Shown here: positions 26,243-32,014 of the stretch, piece after piece
How positions within the stretch are numbered: the stretch's first letter is position 1
How the letters are laid out: each line of letters opens with the position of its first letter
NCBI GenBank assembly: GCA_913042995.1
Contig: CAJWMA010000008.1
Span: forward strand, 1-32,014
DNA length: 32,014 bases
Reading direction: 5' to 3'
DNA from: an uncultured bacterium
GTDB taxonomy: Bacteria; Planctomycetota; UBA8108
The notes under the pieces: generated by a model
The model's input: the letters and a program-made list of their open reading frames with translations, nothing else
Databases searched by the model: none
What the model was told of the DNA's origin: nothing
Made by a program: the position numbers and the translations under genes

Positions 26243-29200
26243 ATGCCGGTTAAAAGGCAACTGGTCGTTTCAGGCCGATGCATTCTCTTATTCTGCGCGG
26301 GGTTACTCGTCCCCTGTGTTCTTTGGGCGGGAGTTGTGGAGCCCCTGAACGGCTGGATCTTCACTCCTGACAATCTTGTCGGCGATTCGGTGAGGGCATC
26401 TTTCGGTGACCTTGATGGGAGGATCTTCGGGGGGGCGCGCGTCGAGTCCTCTCCTCCTGCCCTGGTGTTCGATGGAAACGACGACCGGGTGGTCATCGAA
26501 GCGGCCGGTTCATCAGATCTTCCTGTCCGGCAGCTTTCCGTCGAGTCCTGGGTGCGACTGGATTCCTCCACGAGGTGGGGCGGCATCTGCGGCTATATCC
26601 AGGATAACGGCAGCTTTGAGCGGGGCTGGTTGCTGGGCTACAACGACTCTTCCTTCAGCATGGCTCTGGCCACCTCCAATACCCTCACCTACCTGGAAGC
26701 CTCCGACAGCTTTGAGCTGGGAAGCTGGTATCACGTTGTTGGTACCTACAATGGGTCTGAGCTCAAGATCTACGTGAACGGTCAGCTCGAGGGCTCCTCG
26801 CGGTCGCGATCGGGGGATATCGATTACGCAGATGCGAGCCTGGTCGTGGGAGCCTATGTCGATGATAACGAGCTCTGGCCTCTTGAAGGACAGGTTCACG
26901 AGGCGCAGATTTATAACACCGTCCTGAGCCAGGCGGACGCGCGCGAGCGCTATCTTGCCAAGCGTGGACTCTTTGGCGGGGACCTGGTCCCAGGGCCGGA
27001 CCCTGCGGGGGAGACGGGAATCGTCGCTCAATGGACCTTTGACAATGAGCACGTAAACGGCCGCCTTGTGAGCGACCGTGTCGGGAGCTTCGATGGAACG
27101 ATCCAGGGCGAGTATGAGCTGCTTTCCAGTCCGGCGGCCCTTGCGCTTGATGGTTCATCCACCTTCGTTCGGATGGGACTCCCGGGGGGCTCCGCGGCTC
27201 TGCCGCGCAGGGAGCTGACCGCCGAGGCGTGGGTCCAGATCAACGAGGGAACCACCTGGGGAGGGATCCTCGGTTATATGCAGGACAACGGGAATTTTGA
27301 GAGGGGCTGGGTCCTGGGCTACGATGATTCGCATTTCAGCATGGCGTTGTCATCCGGGCAGTTGACCTATCTTGCTGGTGATACGGAGTTCCAGCAGGGT
27401 ACCTGGTACCACGTAGCGGGAACCTATGACGGAGAGACCTTGCGGCTCTACGTGAACGGCCGGCTTGATGCCAGCTCGTCCGCTCAATCCGGAGATATCG
27501 CCTACGCGGACTCTACCTTCGTCGCGGGGGCGTACGAAGATGACAACGAATTCTATCCTCTAGATGGAGCGCTGCATGAGCTCAGACTCTACGATGAGGC
27601 CTTGAGCGAGGCTCGGCTCAGGGAAAAATATGAGTCAGGACGCGAGCGGTTTCCTGTACTCGAACCCGTTCTCATGGGGCCAACGGTGAGGTTTACCTCG
27701 GTTGATACGGCCCTGGTCTCCTGGAAGACAACGGCTCCCTCGCGGTCGGTCGTCGACTTCGGCACAAGCAGGGCTCTTGGCAGGACGGCTCGCGATGAAA
27801 ACCTGGCTGTGGATCACGCGGTCTACCTGGAGGGCCTCGAGCCCGGTACGCCCTATTTCTACCAGGTCAGGAGCCAGGCAGGAGGCCAGGAATCGAGAAC
27901 CCAGGTCTATGAATTTTCGACCGAGTTTAATTTCTCTGTGCCGTCCGCTGAGCGGATCGAGTCGCCGTTTGGCGAGGATGCGGATTCAGCCGTCTACGCC
28001 CAAGCGGCCGAGAGGATCCTTGCTCTCACCGGCATCGAGAGGGGCTATTGTCTCGACCTCGACTGTGGCCGGGGGAGACTTGCCGTAGAGCTGGCGAAGC
28101 GTTCAAAGCTGAGAATCATCGGAGTGAGCCCGGACCGGGAGGAGGTCTCGGCTGGGCGGACGCTCCTGCGGGAGTCGGGGCTCTACGGTTCACGGATCAC
28201 GCTCCATCTGCGGCTGCTTCAGGATCTTCCCTATGCTGAAAAATCGTTTAACCTGATCGTCTCCGACCGGATTGTCCGGGGCTTCCTCCCGCGCGCCGAG
28301 GCGGGTGAGATGTTCCGGCTGCTGAAGCCTTCAGGCGGGGCCGCGGTCTTTGGTCAGCCCCCGGGCGCGCGCAACGATGTAACCCCGGAAACTCTCCGAG
28401 GCTGGCTGGCTGATCTGCCTGTGGCTTCCGAGGAGCTCGAAGCGCCTGGCGCCTGGGCCGCAGTGGTACGGGGCGCCCTCGAGGGCGCCGGTGAGTGGAG
28501 CCATATGTACGGCTCGCCGGACAATTCCGCCACCAGCCGCGATGAGCTGATTGCGCCCGCCAGCATGAGAATCCAATGGTATGGCCGTCCCGGTCCGAGA
28601 GGAATGATTGACCGCCAGCCCCGGCAGCAGTCGCCTCTCTATGTGAATGGCCGGCTCTACAGCCAGGGTAACGACAGGGTCTACGCCCTTGATGCCTACA
28701 ACGGAACGGTGCTCTGGTCCCTCGATGTACCTGGCATGAGGCGTGTCAATATACCCAGGGACACCGGCAATATGTGCGCCGATGCAGATGCCCTGTTCAT
28801 CACGGTCAAGAACGCCTGCTGGCGTCTCGGCGGCCGGACAGGGCAGCTCGAGATGGTCTATCCCGCCGGCGACGGGATCGCCGACAAGACGGCGCATTGG
28901 GGCTATGCCGCGGTGCTGGGTGATCAGCTGGTGGGCACCAGGGTAACGCCCGATTCGAGCTACAGCTCATTCAGCGGACCCGACAAATGGTACGACGAGA
29001 CCTCGGGAGGCTTCGGTACTTCACAGATCATCAGCCGCTCCCTGTTTTCTGTCGCCAGGGAGGATGGGCTCGCTCGCTGGGATCGCGCTGCGGGCGCGAT
29101 CCTCAACTCAACGATAACGATTGGCGGTGGGCGGTTGTATTACATCGAGTCGCGTTCGAACTCGGTATTGAACGCGGGAACGGGTCGAACAGGCTCCTCC

Positions 29201-29785
29201 GATCTATGGCGGAATAATTTTCTCGTGGCCCTGGATGTCGACAGCGGCGATGTGCTCTGGCGCCAGCCGGTTACGCTTCCCTCTTCTCCGGCTCCGGTGG
29301 TGGCCTTCCTGCTCTATTCAGAGGAGAGGCTGATCACCTCCATCGCCAACAGCAGGTATCACGTCACCTGTTATTCGGCGGCCAATGGCAGCCGGCAGTG
29401 GTCGCAGGACCATTCCTGGAATCGCAACCATCATGGAGGCCACATGTATCATCCTGTGGTGGTGGGCGACACGGTCATCGTGGAGCCCCGCGGTTACGAT
29501 CTCTTCAGCGGCGGCTCGGTGTTCAATTCGCTGCCCTCGCGCGGCGGCTGCAGCACGATGAGCGCCGCGGCGCGAACCGTCGTTTACGTCGACTGGGACT
29601 ACGATAACGGCTCCTTCGGCTTCTGGGATGTGGACAGCGGGGCGCGGGTCCAGAAGGCCGGTTCGCGGGGCAGCTGCTGGCTGGGCCTGATCTCGGGCGG
29701 CGGTATGGTCTTCAGTCCTACCTCCAGCTCAGGTTGCGTATGCCGTTACCCGCTACAGACTTCGATAGGCTATTCATCATGGTGA
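26243..29785 (+). CDS. Large exported protein: two LamG-like domains, FN3-like, methyltransferase-like and PQQ-propeller domains
   Basis: The ATG at 26243 follows GAGG by 7 bases and starts a signal peptide (MPVKRQLVVSGRCILLFCAG, then LLVPCVLWA) cut near residue 29; an upstream in-frame ATG at 26177 would disturb it. The 1180-residue product then has two LamG-like jellyroll domains (about 34-235 and 255-460, each with WGGI-GY-QDNG, ERGW-LGY, GTWYHVAGTYDG and YVNG motifs), an FN3/purple-acid-phosphatase-type domain (about 482-560, ALVSWKTTAPSRSVVDFG), a SAM-methyltransferase-like domain (about 585-745, motif I LDLDCGRGRL near 600, then LPYAEKSFNLIVSD) and a PQQ-type beta-propeller (about 750-1180). 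The family recalls large planctomycete propeller proteins of unknown role. Whether the methyltransferase part is active outside the cytoplasm is doubtful. It overlaps the next gene by 7 bases. Confidence 0.85.
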   Translation: MPVKRQLVVSGRCILLFCAGLLVPCVLWAGVVEPLNGWIFTPDNLVGDSVRASFGDLDGRIFGGARVESSPPALVFDGNDDRVVIEAAGSSDLPVRQLSVESWVRLDSSTRWGGICGYIQDNGSFERGWLLGYNDSSFSMALATSNTLTYLEASDSFELGSWYHVVGTYNGSELKIYVNGQLEGSSRSRSGDIDYADASLVVGAYVDDNELWPLEGQVHEAQIYNTVLSQADARERYLAKRGLFGGDLVPGPDPAGETGIVAQWTFDNEHVNGRLVSDRVGSFDGTIQGEYELLSSPAALALDGSSTFVRMGLPGGSAALPRRELTAEAWVQINEGTTWGGILGYMQDNGNFERGWVLGYDDSHFSMALSSGQLTYLAGDTEFQQGTWYHVAGTYDGETLRLYVNGRLDASSSAQSGDIAYADSTFVAGAYEDDNEFYPLDGALHELRLYDEALSEARLREKYESGRERFPVLEPVLMGPTVRFTSVDTALVSWKTTAPSRSVVDFGTSRALGRTARDENLAVDHAVYLEGLEPGTPYFYQVRSQAGGQESRTQVYEFSTEFNFSVPSAERIESPFGEDADSAVYAQAAERILALTGIERGYCLDLDCGRGRLAVELAKRSKLRIIGVSPDREEVSAGRTLLRESGLYGSRITLHLRLLQDLPYAEKSFNLIVSDRIVRGFLPRAEAGEMFRLLKPSGGAAVFGQPPGARNDVTPETLRGWLADLPVASEELEAPGAWAAVVRGALEGAGEWSHMYGSPDNSATSRDELIAPASMRIQWYGRPGPRGMIDRQPRQQSPLYVNGRLYSQGNDRVYALDAYNGTVLWSLDVPGMRRVNIPRDTGNMCADADALFITVKNACWRLGGRTGQLEMVYPAGDGIADKTAHWGYAAVLGDQLVGTRVTPDSSYSSFSGPDKWYDETSGGFGTSQIISRSLFSVAREDGLARWDRAAGAILNSTITIGGGRLYYIESRSNSVLNAGTGRTGSSDLWRNNFLVALDVDSGDVLWRQPVTLPSSPAPVVAFLLYSEERLITSIANSRYHVTCYSAANGSRQWSQDHSWNRNHHGGHMYHPVVVGDTVIVEPRGYDLFSGGSVFNSLPSRGGCSTMSAAARTVVYVDWDYDNGSFGFWDVDSGARVQKAGSRGSCWLGLISGGGMVFSPTSSSGCVCRYPLQTSIGYSSW

Positions 29786-31356
29786 TATTCCAAACCCGGA
29801 AAAACTACGCGGTGCCGGGTAGGCGGCAAGAGGGAACACTGTGGCGGATTCTTTTTGTCTTCGGGCTCCTTCCGGCTTTCGCGCCGGGGGTGTTGCCTGC
29901 GGATGACTGGCCTACTCATCGCCGTGACCTTCAGCGCAGCGGTGTCTCTCCGGAGCAGCTGGAGCTCCCCCTGACCCAGACCTGGGTCTATCGCTCGGCG
30001 AACCCGCCCGCTCCCGCCTGGACCGGTCCCGCGAAGAAGAACTATTACGCCACCAACCAGGTACTCCTGAAGCCGCGGCTCGCTTTTGACCGAGCCTTCC
30101 ATGTGGCGGTCGCGGGGAACGGGCTCTATTTCGGTTCATCTGTCGATGATACGGTCTACCGACTGAACACGGCCAATGGAAGGCAGCAATGGGCTTTTAC
30201 CACCGATGGTCCTGTGCGCTTCGCGCCGACGCTTGAGGGTGAAAACGTGTATTTCGGCTCCGAGGATGGGACGGTCTACTGTCTTGGCCAGGACAACGGC
30301 GCGCTTCGGTGGAGCTACACGGCCTCTGGCTCGGAGCAGAACCGCCTGGTGCCCAGCAACGGGCGTTATGTATCGGTCTGGCCGGTTCGCAGCGGTGTCC
30401 TCGTCAACGGCGGCGTGGCCTATTTCAGCGCCGGTATTTTTCCCGGGGAGGGAGTCTATGTTTGCGCGGTTGACGCGCTCACCGGCTCCGATCGAGGCGC
30501 TAATCACTGGCGCCGGCTGCGCCGGAATGACGTATCCCTGCAGGGCTACGCTCTTCTGTCCGGCAGCAATCTTTATTTCCCGGCGGGAAGAAGCTCTCCC
30601 TATATCTTCAGCCGCTCTTCGGGAAGCCTGCAGGGGCGTTTTGGGGGAGATGTCATGGGCACCTTCGCGTTGCTGGCCGGCAATTCCCTCATCAACGGTC
30701 CAAGCTCCCGGGAGGGAGCCAGCCTGGAGGAGTTCAACGCCAGCAGCCGCGACAGCATCGCTGTTTTTGAGGGAGGCAACTCCATGGTTGTCACCTCGAC
30801 GGTATCCTATCTCCTCGCTGATGATTACCTGACAGCTCTGAATCGCGGCACCCGGCGGGTGATCTGGCGCCGGGAGGTGAGCTATCCCTACGAGCTGATT
30901 CGCTCCGGAGCTACGCTCTTCGCCGGCGGGCGGGATGAGGTCGCCGCCTTCGACAGCTCTACCGGGGAGACCCTCTGGACCGCCCCGGTAGAGGGGCGCG
31001 CCTACGGCCTTGCGGTTGCGGGAGGAAGGCTCTTTGTCAGCACCGACAAGGGAACCATCCATTCTTTCAGCGCCGGGATCGAGGGCCGTCCGGCGTTCGT
31101 CAGGGGAGATGCTAACCGGGATGGCATTGTCGACATCTCCGATCCCGTCACCCTGCTCTTCCATCTTTTCAGGGGAGCTTCGGTTCTCGATTGCGAGGAT
31201 CATGGAGACGCGGATGACAACGGCAGGCTCGAGCTGACGGACGCGGTCTTCCTGCTTGATTTCCTCTTCCGCCGCGGCGTTCAGCCCCAGCCTCCTTATC
31301 CGGCCCCCGGCCTCGACACCAGCGCTGATCCCTTTGAATGTGGGGATTCCAGCTGA
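29779..31356 (+). CDS. Exported PQQ-like beta-propeller protein with C-terminal dockerin-like domain
   Basis: The start at 29779 overlaps the previous stop by 7 bases; an earlier in-frame ATG (29734) is less likely because it lies further inside the previous gene. The 525-residue product has a long basic n-region then a signal segment (WRILFVFGLLPAFAPGVLPA). Residues about 50-435 are repeated PQQ-propeller blades (YRLNTANGRQQWAF, YCLGQDNGALRWSY, AAFDSSTGETLWTA). The last 85 residues carry two EF-hand-like calcium loops, GDANRDGIVDISD and GDADDNGRLELTD, separated by LLFHLFRG/LLDFLFRRG, like the dockerin-type tail of many planctomycete exported proteins. No cohesin gene is seen. With the preceding gene it forms a two-gene unit that probably acts at the cell surface, perhaps in binding or enzymatic use of a substrate; none is indicated. 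Confidence 0.85.
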   Translation: MVIFQTRKNYAVPGRRQEGTLWRILFVFGLLPAFAPGVLPADDWPTHRRDLQRSGVSPEQLELPLTQTWVYRSANPPAPAWTGPAKKNYYATNQVLLKPRLAFDRAFHVAVAGNGLYFGSSVDDTVYRLNTANGRQQWAFTTDGPVRFAPTLEGENVYFGSEDGTVYCLGQDNGALRWSYTASGSEQNRLVPSNGRYVSVWPVRSGVLVNGGVAYFSAGIFPGEGVYVCAVDALTGSDRGANHWRRLRRNDVSLQGYALLSGSNLYFPAGRSSPYIFSRSSGSLQGRFGGDVMGTFALLAGNSLINGPSSREGASLEEFNASSRDSIAVFEGGNSMVVTSTVSYLLADDYLTALNRGTRRVIWRREVSYPYELIRSGATLFAGGRDEVAAFDSSTGETLWTAPVEGRAYGLAVAGGRLFVSTDKGTIHSFSAGIEGRPAFVRGDANRDGIVDISDPVTLLFHLFRGASVLDCEDHGDADDNGRLELTDAVFLLDFLFRRGVQPQPPYPAPGLDTSADPFECGDSS

Positions 31357-31370
31357 GGGGGGAACGTCTC

Positions 31371-31400
31371 AAAAAAAACGGCCGGCCCGAAGGCCGGCCG
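31371..31400 (-). terminator. Intrinsic terminator of rnpB
   Basis: On the minus strand a 9-bp G/C stem (31392-31400 with 31379-31387) with a TTCG tetraloop is followed by eight T residues (31371-31378). It lies right at the 3' end of RNase P RNA. Confidence 0.93.
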
Positions 31401-31785
31401 GTCAGCAGGTTGTAAGCCGGATTCTGTTGACTGGACCTGGGTCCAGCCCGAGACCATTCATCTTTGCGACCTACCCGGGAGTTATGCGGACGAGTCCGCG
31501 CGAAACGAGCAGCCTCTGCTCCCCTATTCGGTCTTGCTCCGTGTGGGGTTTACCTTGCCGAGAAGTGTCACCACTCTCGCGGTGAGCTCTTACCTCACCA
31601 TTTCACCCTTACCGATTCTCTCTCGAGGTCGGCGGTATATTTTCTGTGGCACTTTCCCTGGGATCGCTCCCGGTGGAGTTATCCACCACACCGCCCTGCG
31701 GAGTCCGGACTTTCCTCGGCCCTGATTCAATGAGCCGGCCCGAAGGCCGTCAACTGCGGGCCGCGGCCTCGACCTCTACTGACCC
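31400..31785 (-). ncRNA. rnpB: RNase P RNA (catalytic subunit)
   Basis: This RNA cleaves the 5' leader from tRNA precursors. Read on the minus strand it contains the conserved 5' P4 segment GAGGAAAGTCCGGACTCC (about 31701-31718), GGTAAGGGTGAAA (near 31601-31613), GGTAAACCCC (near 31549-31558), AAGATGAATG (near 31456-31465) and the 3' ACAGAATCCGGCTTA (near 31414-31428), all as in bacterial class A RNase P RNA. The ends GGTCAGTAGAGGT and ACCTGCTGACC pair to make P1. The size, about 386 bases, is normal. It has its own -10 box and terminator. Ends are set by P1 and may be off by a few bases. Confidence 0.95.
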
Positions 31786-31789
31786 GGCG

Positions 31790-31817
31790 ATTATAGCAGC
31801 GGACGAATGAATATCCA
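31790..31817 (-). promoter_or_regulatory. rnpB promoter
   Basis: A perfect TATAAT (-10) lies at 31795-31790 on the minus strand, five bases before the predicted rnpB 5' end. A -35 candidate, TGGATA (31817-31812), is 16 bases upstream. The -10 box contains the TAA stop codon of the upstream 66-residue gene. Confidence 0.8.
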
Positions 31818-31991
31818 CTCCAGGCAGCCAATTACTGCGCAGAGGATCAGGGTTATCCCTGTGAGCAGGAAAAAATAATGCAGGCTCAGGCGCAGGACGC
31901 GCCGTGGCTCGCCAAGGTCGCTCATGATGCTCACCAGCGGAATGATAAAGCCGAGGGCCAGGAGGGCCAGTATTTCGATCTCGAGCCTCAT
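31791..31991 (-). CDS. Small membrane protein with two predicted helices
   Basis: The 66-residue product has two hydrophobic segments, about 6-22 (EILALLALGFIIPLVSI) and 38-62 (HYFFLLTGITLILCAVIG and following), joined by a short basic loop (EPRRVLRL). The loop between the helices is basic, which suggests that both ends point outward. AAAGGA lies 3 bases upstream of the ATG. It overlaps the preceding partial frame by 4 bases (ATGA). The TAA stop lies in the -10 box of rnpB. I do not recognise the family. Confidence 0.7.
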   Translation of the reverse strand: MRLEIEILALLALGFIIPLVSIMSDLGEPRRVLRLSLHYFFLLTGITLILCAVIGCLEWIFIRPLL

Positions 31992-32014
31992 TCGTCCTTT
32001 CCTTCATCTTCACC
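31988..32014 (-). CDS. Possible C-terminal end of an upstream gene (partial)
   Basis: A minus-strand frame from the window edge reads GEDEGKDE and then TGA, whose ATGA overlap with the next start is typical of translational coupling. Only eight codons are visible, so nothing can be said about the protein. The acidic composition and the overlap are the only evidence. Confidence 0.35.
   Translation of the reverse strand, partial: GEDEGKDE

Noticed and set aside
31679-31690. A DnaA-box-like TTATCCACC
   Set aside because: It lies inside rnpB and belongs to a conserved part of the RNase P RNA gene.

Overview
The window is high-GC bacterial chromosomal DNA, mostly core housekeeping genes on the + strand, and it looks like Planctomycetota or a close relative. 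This assignment is inferred from gene content, not from a marker-gene comparison. The clues are long secreted proteins joining LamG-like, methyltransferase-like and PQQ-propeller domains, a propeller protein with a C-terminal dockerin-like tail, a TatC with a very large insert, and a membrane protein with an N-terminal excisionase-like helix-turn-helix and a long acidic linker. No phage, insertion sequence, CRISPR array, tRNA, rRNA or defence island was seen.

Layout. 1-188 is the tail of an unidentified gene. 640-5082 is a tightly overlapping operon of five prepilin-like proteins (two GspG-like, then GspH-, GspI/PilV- and GspJ/PilW-like), probably the pseudopilins of a type II secretion system whose other parts lie elsewhere. 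Convergent to it, on the minus strand, are coaE and rho (5098-7156). A strong promoter at 7812-7839 drives a membrane-anchored coiled-coil protein that ends in a BRCT-like domain. Next come tatC (insert-bearing) coupled to a divergent YchF-like P-loop protein (9591-12004), a 1.05-kb apparently non-coding stretch, a divergent dnaA, and recG (to 16758).

17124-20027 holds a small secreted unknown, the HTH/acidic/TM protein, a complex set of overlapping inverted repeats, and two tandem OmpA-like lipoproteins closed by a very strong terminator. 20160-26165 is an information-processing block: rsmA, dnaG, rpoD, a possible structured RNA ending in a strong terminator, and a coiled-coil/C4 zinc-ribbon protein. 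26243-31356 encodes two large exported PQQ-propeller proteins. The minus strand at the right end carries rnpB (RNase P RNA) with its own promoter and terminator, preceded by a 66-residue two-helix membrane protein whose stop codon lies inside the rnpB -10 box.

No clearly new multi-gene system is evident. The observations most worth following are the membrane-anchored BRCT-like protein, the TatC insert, the exported methyltransferase-like fusion, the atypical DnaA residues, and the candidate structured RNAs near 12.2, 18.45 and 25.3 kb. Most are inferences from motifs and base pairing read by eye.
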